Below, one piece after another: positions 1-12,962 of a DNA stretch of 64,000 nt (position 1 is the first letter of the stretch; each line of letters begins with the position of its first letter). Source of the stretch: Mesorhabditis belari (Eukaryota; Nematoda; Chromadorea; Rhabditida; Rhabditidae); NCBI GenBank assembly GCA_958450365.1, contig CAUEEP010000930.1, forward strand, positions 1,729,501 through 1,793,500, in the 5' to 3' direction. The notes under the pieces are model-generated. The model was not told the origin of the DNA. It saw only the letters and a list, made by a program, of their open reading frames with translations, and made no database searches. The translations under genes were made by a program, and so were the position numbers.

Positions 1-1500
1 TAAAAAAAGAAGAGAATTTAGGTATTCTTTCCTTTTTGTTTCTTTTTCCTTTCTTTTTCCTTTCCTGTGAACATTCTTTTCTTTTGATATTGAATGAAGT
101 GAAGGAGATCTTTTGAAAAGAAAATAAAAAAAAAGATAAGGAGAGGGTGAGCGCGCACCAATTCAATTAGTCTCAAGCGGTTGGACGAATCCTCAACCAA
201 AAAATAAGAAATTTTGAAGATTTTAGAAGATGCATATACAGTTTAGACTTAAAAAGAAAAAAAGAAGAAAAATGAAAGGTTTGAGTGTCTCAGGAAAAGT
301 GTGTCTCTTAAAGTAATCTTAAAGTAATCTCAAAGTAAAGAATATCTTAAAGAAAATGCTAGACGCTAGTAAAAAGTAGATTAGTTTTGATCTAGCCAAA
401 CGCTGCTTTAGGAAACCATTTTTGGAAAGCTTTGCTGGAAAGTGAATTTGCATTTTATCCAAATACCGCCAAACTCTAGTTTTTTTAGCGTTATCTTCTC
501 TTCGCCAATGAACATTTGCAGTTCAAATTCTAGAAAATGCTTAGCCTTGGTCTTCCCCGTCCCTTTTCTAATATCCCCATTCAGCCCATGACTTTCACAC
601 ACGGGAATTTGAATATTAATGAATTAAGGCAAAAAGGTGAAAAGAAATGAGAGTGATGTAGTGATGGAAAGGTGTAAAGTCGAGTCTTTCTCAAATACCT
701 CTTCTTTTTTAAGATCTCGGTTCGTTTTTGGTAAAAGCAAATAAGGAAGTGAAGGGGTTCGATTTCAAAAGAATAAATAAACCTATTTCAAGAGAGGGAT
801 TTCATGTTACAAATCGATTTCATTACAAATCGACTTTTCCTTTTATGAGAGCTTAACGAATCTTCTTTACCTGGATATTCGATGATTCCAATGACAATTG
901 GAAGAAAAAGTCTGTATTCTCAGTATCAGTATTCTCAGTAGATAAAATTTGACGAAGAAGTGTATAAAACCTTGTACAATTCAAAGATTTCACCTCTTCT
1001 TTTCCTCGATTTTTTTTCCCTAAGCTGTCATTTTCAGTCAGACTCGATTTTTTATATAGTGAAGAAGAAGTTTTACTGTAGCTAAAAGAAGGAAATATGA
1101 AGAAAAAGAAGAAAAACTAATGTAGAAATTTACGTTCTAGTCTACTTCCTCTCAAAACTGAGAATAAAAGGAAACTTTGTTGGAAATCTTTCTGCAAAAA
1201 TCGTTTGACTTGAGTAAATAGGAAAACATTTGTGAAGCAGATGTTCGATCTGTTGGAAAGGCTGTAAAAATTCGGACTCGCTTAGAAGATTTTGAAATTC
1301 GGCAAAGGAATTCGAGGAATGGAAATAAAGGGATGGAGATCAAGAGAAAAGAATAAAGAAGCTTAAGAGATCAAGAGAAAAGAAGCAATTGTACTGATTT
1401 ATTTGATAAAGAGATTGAATAGACAAATTGAATAAACAAATTGAATAGAAAAATTGGATAAACAATTGAATAGACAAATTGAACAGACACTTCCCAGTAA
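1..1500. other. Non-coding, no gene seen
   Basis: AT-rich sequence with short purine or pyrimidine runs. Open frames are short, low complexity and lack convincing splice structure. Positions 1380-1480 hold a degenerate tandem repeat around the motif 'aaattgaatagacaa'. Nothing here supports a gene. Confidence 0.6.
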
Positions 1501-2030
1501 AAAGATTGAAAAGTTGAGGTCAGATAACCAAAGAAACTAAAATGAATTTCACAGTCGAAGTTAGAGAAAAAAAAGAAGAATATAAGAAGATCTATGTTGA
1601 TTTGAATGGAAAAAAACATACATCTTGGGCTGGAAATGTTTCATCTCGAAAAGACGATGAATTATTTATCAACGAACTTTTGAGAGAAATATTTGAGATG
1701 GGAAAGACGATGAGATTGTTTCCAATAATAGAGACCATTATTGGAAAGTGATGGTTTTTGAAGTTTATACAAAAATAAAGCCTAAATTGGAATCAAGCTC
1801 GTTGAGTATATATGCTTGAATCGCTTGTCTTTTAGCATTAAAAAGATTGAAAAGTTGAGGTCAGATAGCCAAAGAAACTAAAATGAACTTTCACAGTCGA
1901 AGTTAGAGAAAAAGAAAGAGAAAAGAAGAATATAAGAAGATCCATGTTGATTTGAATGGAAGAAAAAACATACATCTTGGACTGGAAATGTTTCATCTCG
2001 AAAAGACGATGAATTATTTATCTTGAGCAC
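1501..2030 (+). repeat. Tandem duplication of a gene-like segment (copies A and B)
   Basis: Copy A begins near 1501 ('aaaagattgaaaagttgagg') and copy B near 1842 with the same words in the same order, including the start region, the lysine/glutamate-rich stretch and the 'catcttgg..tggaaatgttt' segment. Copy B carries small insertions that break the reading frame. A third, 3' partial copy lies at about 3738-4051. The tail of copy A (1752-1840) recurs at 3981-4051. This is a local family of unknown function. Confidence 0.75.
1542..1751 (+). CDS. Possible small hypothetical protein (69 aa), copy A of a local family
   Basis: This is an uninterrupted frame from ATG at 1542 to TGA at 1749-1751. 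The predicted product is small and charged, rich in Lys and Glu in its first 20 residues, with no signal peptide, membrane segment or known domain that I recognise. Support for coding is limited. The segment is duplicated nearby (1842-2030 and 3738-4051), but both other copies have small indels that break the frame. It could be a short real gene with decayed paralogues, or an untranslated repeat that happens to be open in one copy. No upstream acceptor site decides the start. Confidence 0.25.
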   Translation: MNFTVEVREKKEEYKKIYVDLNGKKHTSWAGNVSSRKDDELFINELLREIFEMGKTMRLFPIIETIIGK

Positions 2031-2386
2031 CTTTCAATGAGGTTTTTGATGTAATCTTTGAGAGAAAAAGGAAAAGAAAACAAAAGAAAAGAGAGGGTAA
2101 AAGAGAGGAAATTGTGAATGTTGTGGAACGTTGATGAATATTTGAATACATTGCATCATTAAAGACATTAAAGATTGTTATTTGGAGGAAACTCTAGTTA
2201 GTTTTCAATGGTTTAGGTCAAAGAATAAGTTCGGGTAATTATTGTTTCTCATAACAAGTCATAAGTATAGCAGAAAGTAGTGTTTTTGACAGAAAACAGA
2301 AAGTATTTTATAACAGAACATATAGCAGAAAGTATTAACATATAACAGAAAGTCTTTTGACCACAAGAGCCATCAGCTTTCAATAC

Positions 2387-2557
2387 TTCTTCCAGTACTT
2401 CTTTCAATACTTCCTTCAGTACTTCTTTCAGTACTTCTTTCAGTACTTCTTTCAGTACTTCTTTCAGTACTTCTTTCAGTACTTCTTTCAGTACTTCTTT
2501 CAGTACTTCTTTCAGTACTTCTTTCAGTACTTCTTTCAGTACTTCTTTCAGTACTAA
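2387..2557 (+). repeat. 12-bp tandem repeat (cagtacttcttt)
   Basis: About 14 units of 'cagtacttcttt' lie in tandem, the first few imperfect. Because 12 is a multiple of three the run stays open and reads as repeated FFQY, but this is a by-product of the satellite and not evidence of a gene. Confidence 0.9.
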
Positions 2558-2639
2558 CTCTTCAAAACAAAAGTTTTCTCCGGCTCGGAAAGACTAATCA
2601 ATCCCAACATCATCTTTTCTGGTTTTTGGGGTTTTTGTC

Positions 2640-2712
2640 GTCACAGCCGAACTCGAACCTGCGATCATTCGCGCCTTTTCCCAACGCGCTAACCATTAGG
2701 CCAAACTGTTTG
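2640..2712 (-). tRNA. Degenerate tRNA-like sequence
   Basis: The minus strand carries a box A-like stretch ('TGGCCTAATGGTTAGCGCG') and about 35 nt later a box B-like stretch ('GGTTCGAGTTC'), at tRNA spacing. The acceptor and anticodon stems do not pair well, so it is more likely a tRNA pseudogene or the head of a tRNA-derived SINE than a working tRNA. No anticodon is assigned. Confidence 0.35.
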
Positions 2713-2759
2713 CCGGTCCTTTCGTGAGAAAACGACCCAAGAGTGGCATTTCTAAGTGG

Positions 2760-3737
2760 ATGTTTAGATAAAGATTAGCTAAAAAAGTTTTTGGAGATCT
2801 GATGAATCATGAAAATTTCAGCTTTACCTTTTTTATATTTATTATTTCCTTTTCCAATGATTTCCATCTAAGGAATGCTAAACTCATTATCGCGCAATTC
2901 TTTGTTCATTTAGATTTCATTTCATTTTTGATTTCATTTTTGCCAAATTTGATAAAGATTACCAAAAAATTCTTGCTTTCCAAACTAAAAATTCGCAAAA
3001 CAAATAAGTACGAATGAAAGTTGTTCATTTCAAATTTTTCAGCAAATTCAGCAAAGCTAATTTACTAAATTATGTTAATTTCTTGAGTATAAGGAAATAA
3101 TAAACATTCCATAAGGAAATAATAAACATTTCGGATCTTTTCCTCAAGCAATATCAAGGAAATTTCAAGAGAGATTTTGATGTTTTTGCTGAAAGAAGTC
3201 ATGGTGATTAGAGGGGATTTCTGATGGGAAAATATCGAGAAAAAGGGAAAAGGGAATAGAAAAGAACTGAGTAACGATAGATGAACAATGAATTGGAATA
3301 ATCTAGACAAGTGTTACAGACCCTAGTTCAACAAGAATTCTTTACAATCGGGTTTGATTCTTGAAAATTGAGAGTTACTTTAGACTTATGTTGCTGGGTG
3401 TTTTGTATTCAATTTATGATTTAGAATTACGTGCAAAGTCCAACTGGATAAGACAGTAGTTTTGGCTTGATGGAGATAGTCAGGCACTATCTCCAGAGAT
3501 AGTGCCTGAAACTAATCGATGAACGTAGTCTAGAAAATGTTCCAAAGTGTTGCACTGAAGGGACATTGTCTCCTAGATTCTCCATGGAGTCTCAACTATT
3601 CATTCGCCTTCTTTCCTCTTCTTCTTGACTCCACTCATTTCTTTACTCTTTTCAAAAACGAGGATGGCCTCACCTGTGTCTGAATAAAGAAAAAAAGAGG
3701 AAAAGATGAGCACTTCCTCTTTCATATGAATCCCTAA
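2760..3737. other. Non-coding, no gene seen
   Basis: AT-rich DNA. A perfect 14-bp palindrome arm pair 'caggcactatctc'/'gagatagtgcctg' sits at about 3480-3508. Short open frames here have no recognisable features. Confidence 0.55.
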
Positions 3738-4051
3738 TCAACGAACTTTTGAGAGAAATATTTGAGATGGGAAAGACGATGAGATGTTTCCAATAGTAGA
3801 GACTACTGGGAAGAGATGGTTTTTCAAGTTTATATGTTGTGTCCGATTTAGATTCAATCTAAATCTTATATAGATTGAACAATAATACGTCTTATATAGA
3901 TTGAACAATAATATAAACATGCTTAATATATGTTCAATCTATATAAGATTTAGATTGAATCTAAATCGGACACAACATATACAAAAATAAAGCCTAAATT
4001 GGAATCAAGCTCGTTGAGTATATATGCTTGAATCGCTTGTCTTTTAGCATA
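3738..4051 (+). repeat. Third copy (C) of the local duplicated segment, split by a foldback element
   Basis: 3738-3834 matches 1670-1768, and 3982-4051 matches the continuation at 1769-1838, including the shared phrase 'aaaaataaagcctaaattgg'. The two halves are separated by a 143-bp palindromic insertion at 3835-3977. Small indels against copy A break any reading frame. Confidence 0.8.
3835..3977. mobile_element. 143-bp foldback (MITE-like) element with TATA target duplication
   Basis: The element begins TGTTGTGTCCGATTTAGATT and ends with the reverse complement, with arms of nearly 50 bp that extend through 'CTTATATAGATTGAACA'. It is flanked by TATA at 3831-3834 and TATA at 3978-3981. The related uninserted sequence at about 1765-1775 has a single TATA ('gtttatacaaa'), so the empty site is present in this window and the duplication can be read directly. 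It has no coding capacity and must be mobilised in trans. Confidence 0.85.
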
Positions 4052-4530
4052 CGAAATTCGGGTAATTAAACCAGTTGTCCGGCCTCTTTTATCCAGAGCA
4101 GTGTGCCAGAAGCCGCCTTTTCTTACGACGCTTTCATAGAGACGCGGAAAGAACTCATAGCGCTTGAGAAACGGGGAGAGTTCGTATTTTTTGGATAATT
4201 AAAATCCTGGAACCCTTTTGAAATGCAAAATAAGTTGCAAAATACGTGTGAAAACAGACCAGATAAATATTTACACGAATTAGTTCCTCGTAGTCAAAGG
4301 ATTTAAATTGATATAAAAGGCAGAGGGAAGTTGTGAGGATGAAAGTGAATGTGTAAAAGTTCCCCTTTTCTCTAATTACTCTCTCTCGATTTTCAAAATA
4401 GAAATGAGTGTACACGCGGCGATTTCGAGTCACCAAATTATCCAACACCACGCAGTTTTTTTTTCTTTCAACTTCAACCACGAGGGTTATGTGAGAGACA
4501 GATATCCGTCAGGAACATTCATTCAATAAC

Positions 4531-4640
4531 TGAATATCTTGAATATCTTGAAGATCTTGAATATCTTGAAGATCTTGAATATCTTGAAGATCTTGAAGAT
4601 CTTGAAGTTCTTGAAGATCTTGAATATCTTGAAACATAAC
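4531..4640 (+). repeat. 9-bp tandem repeat (gaatatctt / gaagatctt)
   Basis: About a dozen units of 'gaatatctt' or 'gaagatctt' in tandem, with one truncated outlier copy at 4640-4655. It is open in several frames as a by-product. Confidence 0.85.
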
Positions 4641-4699
4641 TGAATATCTTGAAAGATTTAGACAAAAGATCATTGAGACTAAAATTTCCACCTGAATGC

Positions 4700-7600
4700 T
4701 TTGAGTTGAGGTTTTTTTGGCGCTTTTGGGCGTTCAAGAGCATGTATTTTGGTTCATGGTCTTTCCTACTTTGAAAATGAGTAACAGATTATGAAAAGGT
4801 GCACAAAACAAGGATGTAGTATTGAAATTTGGTAAACAATTTGGCAAGATAAACAATTTTGAAAGAATATTCAAACCAGACGTCTAATTGGGATGAAAAC
4901 AGAATACAAGGATTAGACATGAATGGCCACTTTTCCTTGTTGGTTATCTGAGATTTTGGAAGTAAATAGACTGATCTTTTAAACTTTTCTTTTAACTAAT
5001 CAATGTGACTCATCTTTTTTACTGAATATCTTTAGATTAAGCTTTTTAGATTTGAACAATTAAACAAATGTTCAAAATTCAAAAATTCATCCCTTCCTGC
5101 ACCTTTTGAGATATTCCACCCATCCGTTACATGGCAACAAATAAGGAAAAAGAAAAATTCTCTCAATGACTTCATCAGTACAGAAGAAATACAGTTTATG
5201 AAAAATATAAAAAGCTTTGGAATTTAGATATAAGTACTTAGTTTGTTTAAAGTTTGAATTACCTGGTATCTAACAAGTACTTCAAAGAGGGAAAAGATCG
5301 GGAAAATAGTGATTCTCAGTGAGGATCACTATTGAGGATTTTTCACTGTGCCTGTGCTTATGAACTCAAAAAGCAGTAGCTGGAGTTACAGAGAGATCCA
5401 GCAAGTTCTTAGTCCAAACACAAAGTTCAATGGGAAACCAGTAATTGTAAAGTGAAACCAAATTTATCTATGACCGATTTGGCTTTTATGGCATGGTTAA
5501 AAAATCAAGACAATCGTTCTAGGCAAGCTCAACTCTTTAGATTAGTTTGAAACTCTATAACTCTATAGATTAATTTGAAAAATAGTTATTCAACATTTTA
5601 TTTTCATAGCCGATTTGGTTTAAATGTCTGAAAGCTTTCCAAAAGTGAATCCAATCTATAATTCAGTCAGTGCGCGTACACGAAGCATTTGTGGAATAGG
5701 ATTTTTGGGGAAATTGATGGGATTGCCGAGGATTGCTGAGGATCGCAAAAGGATTGCGAAATTAACCAAATTTCGTACTGGAATCTAATTGTAAGGCACA
5801 GGATCATGGGTTTCGGTGCAATTTGTGCTGAAGGCGCAAGGAGATCAAAAAGTGGTCAAGTTGATCAGTGATTTCGGGAAATTAGATCTTGAAGTGCATG
5901 AGCTGCAAACAATGATTGACACGAGATTTCCATGGATTATACTGGCGATTAAATCAGAAAACAAATACTTGATTCTGACCATGTTTCCACTTCAATTGTG
6001 CGCGCAATGCTTCTCCCCTTTTTCTCTCTTTCTCTCTTTCTTTCTTTCTTTCTTTTTACTCACCACGTGTCATAGCGATGGATACATTTTTATTCTCTTT
6101 CAACTTTTCTCTTTGCTTTTCACTATTTTTCGAAAGGATTGGGGGTGAAATTGGACTTCCGGGGAGGTGGAGGGGAGGGTGGAAAGGAGGAGTGGAAAGG
6201 AGCGGTGGATGGAGGGATCGAGGCTCGGGCCGAGTGTCTGTTAGAGCCACGAGCCACGACAAAATGACCAAACATGACAAATAAAGGTGAGAGGGTGGGT
6301 CCCTAAGACCAATTTTAAGGGGTGAACACATTTTGAAACACCCAGCCAGTCTTTGTTGACCTATTGTCATGGAGAATGTTTTCGAAAGGTGCAATTCGAA
6401 ATAGTGGCTGGAGTTGGCTGTTTTATGTCTATCTAGACTGGACAGATAGACTTATCTATGTCATAGATAATTCAAGTTTATACAAAGTCTTTATCACTCT
6501 TTGATTGAGGATTGACTGAGGATTGAGGATCAAATGCTCATCAAAATATTGGGTACAAAGTCTAAGAAGGTATTGCTGTCAGTAAGTGTCTGACAGTCTC
6601 CAGTAACATGGCTCGCTTTTATTAGAAAAATGAATCACCATTGGAATTACTTTAAAATGCTTTGTAGATCAAAAAAAAGTAAAAATAATAAAATGCTAAA
6701 GCTTGTCGACCAAAAAAAACAAGGATATGGAAATGACAGTCATGAAAACAAGGATACAATGATTTGATTGATGGAATTGATGGAATTGATGGAAATGATG
6801 GAAATGATGGAATTGAGAAGTAAAGAAACTATGGGTTGAAAAGAACGAGATAGAATATAGCCTTTGGAATATAAATTTAAAGATATTTAGTGAAATATTT
6901 CGATAATCGAGTAATTTTGAGAAAAGGAACGGGTCATTGGAGAAGCGTGGGATTTTGTTCCACACAAATACGTTCATTTGATTTGGTGAAAAGGAATCAA
7001 GAGTAATTCAAGAAAGAAATAAGTATCCAATAATTGAAAATGATTCGAAATAGATGTAAGACACAAAATAGAAAAAAAATCGCTTGGTTTAGTTACTCAA
7101 TGAGCTTGCAAGAATACAAGGTCACTGTGTTGCCTAAAGCCAAACTTCGGACTTCAGCTGCATATCAAATTCTGGATACAAATCTGATCAAGTGACAAAA
7201 AAAGAAGAAATATTTCGTTTTTCCTTCAAATTTTCCAAAAATGTCTGCCTGCAAGGAATGGTGTTAACTACTCGTTTCCCTTTTCTCTCCCCAATCCTCC
7301 CGCTTCACTCCTGCAGCTTCAGCTCTCTATTCGGAGGTCCCATGTGCGATGGAATAATGAAAATCCACCCATCGCCTCACGGATATTTCCAATTCGATTC
7401 ACTGCTTTGCCCTTTTTTTTGTCCATGTGTCGGTTATCCGCTTTTTTTCAGAGAAAAGCAAATGGAGAAGACCCTTTAAAAGGATTCAGCTTCTATATTT
7501 TGTGGGAGAAAAGCAAAAACTCAATTGATAGACACAAAGCTTACCTGAATTTGAAAAAGTAACCAAATTTTCTGGCTTACCCTAGCCTAATGTAAGTACT

Positions 7601-10600
7601 GTACTATGCAATATGCCTTGTGTCTTAAATCTCGTAACCTTCATATCTTCATATCTTCATATCATAACCTTCATATCTTCATTCATATCAACAAAATCTT
7701 CATAACCTCATGTTTCTAGACAATTTTATTTGAAAATCCAAAATTTGAGCTTTTGTTTTTATATATTCCTTGCGATTTCATGAACGAAACGAAATTTCTC
7801 ATCTCAAACCTACAAATTTGAACCTTTTTTTCAACTCCGCGTGCCTTTTTTGGCTCCTGCAAAGAATCTTTCGTTTCGAAACAGGATTTAAACAAAAATC
7901 GAATCGATTAAGTTGGTTCTTTTATTTACGAAATTAGAGCATTAAAACACAGTGATTAACTAAACGCCTTCAAGAATCAACAATCAAAAACTGGTCTTTC
8001 TTTTTGTGAAGCACTGAAAGAACACGTGCTTTACTAATTCTGCAAAAATCTCTGGAGAATACAACGATTTTTGAACTCAGACTCAAACTTTCGATTCGTG
8101 ATAACAAAATCTGACAATTCTTCATCCACATAAAAGCCAACCATATGGAATATGTTCTCAACTTCATAAGTTTGCACAGCGATAGAAAACAAATTTTGTG
8201 CTTAAACGGATGTTTACACACGTAGAAAGTAGAACAGACATAAATTAGAAACAGGAAAACGCATGAAGTACAAAAAGCCAGAAAATGAAAGAAGATTGCT
8301 CACTTTTCAGGAAGTAAAGTGTCATAAGTTGGACGACTTCACTTCGGAGAAGATTGATAGATCATTGGGGAAGGATCAGGTTGATGAATGGAGGAGTGAA
8401 ATGAAAGGAAAAGATATAGAGATAGGCACATTTTGGAGGTGTTGAGTGGGAGTCCCTTGAGGGGAATCGGGAAGAGGCAAAGGGGTGCATCGGAGCAAGA
8501 TATCCACCACATTATCGCCACATCGAATGGGCTTTTTGGGGATGGGTAAGGAAACTAAAGCCTGGCTTTTAGATGCCATACTTTTTCTATGAAATTTTAA
8601 AGCTTATGGCAGCGTAAAATAACCGCCGAACTGCTAGATGGCCCAAGTAGATCTATTCTTATGTCCATGCGAACAGAGTCTAATCAGAATATTAGTCTAG
8701 TCTTGGAAAACCCGAGTAAATAGACAAAACCAAACCGGTAAATATTAAATAAGTTTGCTTTCTCATACAACTATGCACAAAGCTTTCACCTCGACATCTG
8801 TTCCTTATCCCCTTTCCTTTACCCATTCACTTTTCAATCACCACATCAAAAATCCCATTTCTTTACTCTATCAAACCCTCCATGATTCAAAAGTTTTCAA
8901 ATATCTTTCCTCCAAGTCATCCTATTCAAAAAGTTTATGAGATTCTTCACGTTTTTGCTGAGATTTCAGCGGGAGGCCTTTGATAAAAAGCAAGTTTTTG
9001 AGTAAGAAGCATGTTCAAAAGGAAATACCTACCTAGTTCAACGCAAGGAAGCTGCAATGCTTTAAAGAACCTACTTAATTCTAATTTTTGTCAAAACAAC
9101 GGCTTTAACGCAAGTCTTTCAATGGCTTTCACAGTTTTCACGAGTTCCCCAAAAATCTCTTCGAATCCGCGAATTCCCACATTTCCCATATGCGACAGAG
9201 GCTCATCTTCTGGAAAAATCTGAGAAAATGGGTTTTATCACAGAAAAAAAACATCTTTTTGACTTTGGGAGAGCTGAATACTTGGATATTTGATGAAAAT
9301 TATGTTTTGGTATGTCAGAGGATATAGCTGCTCCAACTGAGCATGCTCAAAATCAATCTTTTGATGAAATCTTTCCCATTTAAATCCAGATCCTTTAGGG
9401 TAAAAGTTATTAGGCAAAAAAAACAATCAACTCGAATTGAATCTTTACAAAAACTTCTTGAAGAAGTGGCACTTTTTTGAACCAATAACGGGAATGAACG
9501 TCAGAAGGGAGAATAAAGGCAAAAAGTTATAACCCGTAAATCAAAGTTTTTCTTTTCTTGCAAAAAGGAGAACAATCATGGGATTGAAAAGGAAAAACGG
9601 GAAGAAGAACTTTTCAGATAAAATTGGAAAGTGAACTAATTAGAAAATCGCAGAACTTTGAAGCTTTTGCAATTCTCGATCTCTAGTCTAAGAATATTAG
9701 CTCGGTAAATATGAAAGGTTATTTTTTTGATTTAAAATTTTTGGTCATCCATCTTTGTCGAGCTGAAACAATACAAATATTATTCAAAACAGAAAAGTTT
9801 TTGCAAAAAAACATAAGCACATTTTGGTATATTATTGAGAAAAATCCTAGAAAGCGAATATTCTTCGTAACGACAGGGCAATATTTTTTGTAAAAAATAA
9901 TCTTTCATATTTACCAAGCTAGTATGTAGTCGCTTCTTTGAGATCTTTGCTCAAAAATTCGGGATCTTTAATGAAAAGAGGGATGCAGATTCGGAAATAG
10001 CGCCAAGGTCTTATTTGAGCAGACATTTTGGGTGCAAGGAGCCTTCATTTATTTCAAAGTTCTCAAAAAAATCAAAAAAAGCTTGGATAACTTTCATGAA
10101 AAAGAGAATACTTTTTTGGTTTGGCAAACTAGCAAAGATTCTAACCAGCGATTCTAACAACCAACCAACGATTCTAACAATAAGGAACAGGAGTACGTTG
10201 GAGTTAAGTTGAACTGTGTGCAGATCTTTTCCTTTCCCTGGATGAGACTCAAAACATTTGTGTTGTCTTTTTGAGCCCCATTTGAGTCATTTTGATGAAT
10301 TTTCTGGAAGAATTTGTTTCCCCATAAAATTGCATGACTAATGAGCGAGCAATGAAGTCGATCTCTTTGCGAAAACAGACTGAAACCTATAAAACAAGAT
10401 AGTTAACGAGTTTTCATCAATTTTTGAGTACCCAAACTAGCATCTCTGGAAAATGGAATCTTTTGTGCGGTGAACTTTCAGATAACAGAAAGAAGTAAAA
10501 AGAGTTCTCTCTGAAGAGTTTTTGAAAAGAAATTAGCATATTGTGAGGGTAGACGCGGACATTTCTCTGCTCTTGAATCCCATTAAAATCAAGGCAAAAA

Positions 10601-10740
10601 AAGGGTTTTTTTCAAGGGAAATCAAAGCAATTGAACACCGAAAATGGCTCACATTTCCTGTTGATTCCCTTTTCGACGGCCTGACCTTTGGATTTTCTAT
10701 TTTTTTGAACTTTCAAAATCACTTTGAATCAGTAAATCAA
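4700..10740. other. Gene-poor region, no confident gene
   Basis: The region holds many short open frames, most of them low complexity. The only stretch with somewhat protein-like composition is about 5805-5990 on + (an acidic/hydrophobic segment after an alternative start). It has no partner exons that I could find and runs into a pyrimidine tract. Small repeats occur at 7640-7690 ('ttcatatc' units) and 6775-6815 ('gatggaatt' units). No RNA gene or known motif was seen. Confidence 0.5.
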
Positions 10741-10748
10741 GATCAAGT

Positions 10749-10820
10749 GCTTACTGTAGCTAAGCCTGCTTACTGTAGCTAAGTCTGCTTACTGTAGCTA
10801 AGCCTGCTTACTGTAGCTAA
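10749..10820 (+). repeat. 19-bp tandem repeat (gcttactgtagctaagcct)
   Basis: Four near-identical units of 'gcttactgtagctaagcct' in tandem. The core 'ttactgtag' recurs elsewhere in the window, for example in the hairpin at 18138-18207. Confidence 0.85.
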
Positions 10821-12962
10821 ATGGTAACAGATTCAAACCAACAAACTCAGCACAAATCCAAAAATAACTCGTATGAAATTATCGGCTGTTTTTAACGTTT
10901 GCTTGAATATCTTTATCCCTTTTGCTTTGCAATTTGAACCTAATGCATGCAATTAGTTGTGAAAAAGAGAAGAAGGGAGGATTGACATCTTTCGAAAAAG
11001 CTCTTCAACACAAAAAACACTAGAACTTTGAAGTTTTACGGTTTTAATACGGTTCCAATAACAGGCCTAAGAGGTCTAACAGCAGGTATAACAGGCCGAA
11101 TCAGTCTAACAGGCCTATTTCTAAATTCCAACAATTCATTTTTCCTTCTGGAAAAACCTATTGCCCATTTTGAGTCATTTCAGATAAAATTTGAATCCTT
11201 TTTTCTCATAAAACCTCTGAATGTTCGGTCAAAATTTTGCTGGGCAACCCTTCAAAAAAGGCGAAAGTTTCAGATTTCGACTATTTGTATTTTTTTAGTT
11301 TTTAACTTAACCCTTTGCATCAATTTAATGTAAATTTGTAAATTTGAAAGTTTACAGTTTACACAATCACATTTTGGATATTCAAAAATAGCTGTAGATT
11401 TGTTATCCATCTTTGAGAACTCTTCTGGTGAATCTGTAATCATCCCAAATCGCCAGCAATCCATTCATTTTTCGGAGAAACTTTCCCTCTTTCTTTCCTT
11501 TTTTCTTTCCTTTTTCCTTTCCCTCTTTCTTTTCCTCTTTCTTTCGCTCTTTCTTTCGCTCTTTCTTTCCTTTTCATCTTTACAACCCAAATCTTCTCTT
11601 TTCTTGTTTTGTAGGATAAGAAAAATAGAGAATTTTGCTTTTTCGGAAGTCGCGTGGCGATTTTATTCGGCTCTCGATCCCATTTTTTCCCTTTTTTGAG
11701 TGATTCTGATAACTGAACACCGATCACTTTGCGATTTGAGAGAGCTGTTTGGGAAGGAGGGATTCGTAAAATTCTGAGAAAGCCTTTTCTGAAAGCCTGA
11801 AAGATTTTCTGAGAAAGCCAAAGTGATAAACAAGTACAGATTTCTGAATTGAATTCTGAATATCTTTTATGACATTCATGTACTCTCACATTTCATTTAG
11901 CTGTGCACCGTGAACTTTGAGGTGAACTTTCATGAACTGGCACACTAACAATAACGCCATGGAACAAAGCCTAACACATAGCAAAGTATTAGCAAAGAAA
12001 ATTGAAAGGCTAGGGTTTAGCAAATTTTTCCATATACAAATCTCATCTATGTTTGTTTGTCATAGTCTATTCTTCAACGGATGCCTAGAATTTCGCTTCG
12101 ATTTATTGTCATCGAGAAAAACAAGATATCCGTTAAGGAAACTCCAATGTTTCAACTTTCCAATCCGACAAATCTTTTACAAAATAACAAAAAACGACCA
12201 AATCTCTCGAAAATAAACAACAAGAAGTGCTCGATTTCTTCGTGTGTTCTCCTTCTTCTTCTCCTTCTACTTCTCCTTCTACTTCTCCTTCTTCTTCTCC
12301 TCCTCCTTCTCCTCCTTCTTCTTCTCCTTCTTCTTCTCCTTCTTCTCCTCCTTCTTCTTCTTCTCCTTCTTCCATTTCCAGTGTACCTCTTCCTTTCCCC
12401 TTTTTCTTATCACTTATTTCCTCTTTTTCTTTGCCAACTCGTGGTGTGGGAAAATCGCGAAAAATCATTAAGCCTCTCCATTTCCCCTTTTTTTTTCGTT
12501 TTTGTTCATTTTGAGTGAATAGATCTCCTTCCCATAATTCCAAACATATGACTGACTGCCTTCCAAATGTTGAAGATGTTTTTGTTTAATGGAAAAGTGC
12601 TAGCTTGTTTTTATTTTAACGCTCAATTAGCTCATTTTTTTCGGGAACCACCTGATTGCATGATTCTTTGTAATGATAGAGTGGAGATGTTAGAGTTGAA
12701 ACTCAACTCTAACCAATTATATTACCTTCTAATCATCGAAAATAAACCAGGGTTTTAATTATACTTTTCAGCAAGCTTTTTTTCCATCAAAGGCGGTGAT
12801 TAGTCGGGGCAAATTTCAGCGAAATTTCTCTATTCCAAACTGTATTCCGAGCAAAGTTTGCTCGAGTAAAGCGATAAAAAGCATAGTTGCAAATTTAGGT
12901 TCCAAATTCCGAATTCAAGAGATTGTAGCCAAGGTACAAAGGCTTTCTTGACAAATAGTATC
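10821..12962. other. Gene-poor region with pyrimidine tracts and a (ttctcc)n run
   Basis: 11465-11575 is a long ctttc/cctttt pyrimidine tract, and 12236-12372 is an interrupted trinucleotide-type run of ttc/tcc. Apparent open frames over these tracts code for poly-Leu, poly-Ser/Pro or poly-Glu and are artefacts. No supported gene. Confidence 0.6.

Noticed and set aside
2357..2557. Open frame of repeated FFQY units
   Set aside because: It exists only because a 12-bp satellite is a multiple of three; no start context, domain or flanking coding sequence.
5816..6148. 110-codon plus-strand frame
   Set aside because: Only the first 60 residues look protein-like, there is no proper ATG or partner exon, and the rest is a pyrimidine tract; kept only as a remark.
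12081..12543. Open frames of poly-Leu (+), Ser/Pro (+) and Glu/Gly (-)
   Set aside because: They cover a (ttctcc)-type tract and are open in every frame, which is a composition artefact.
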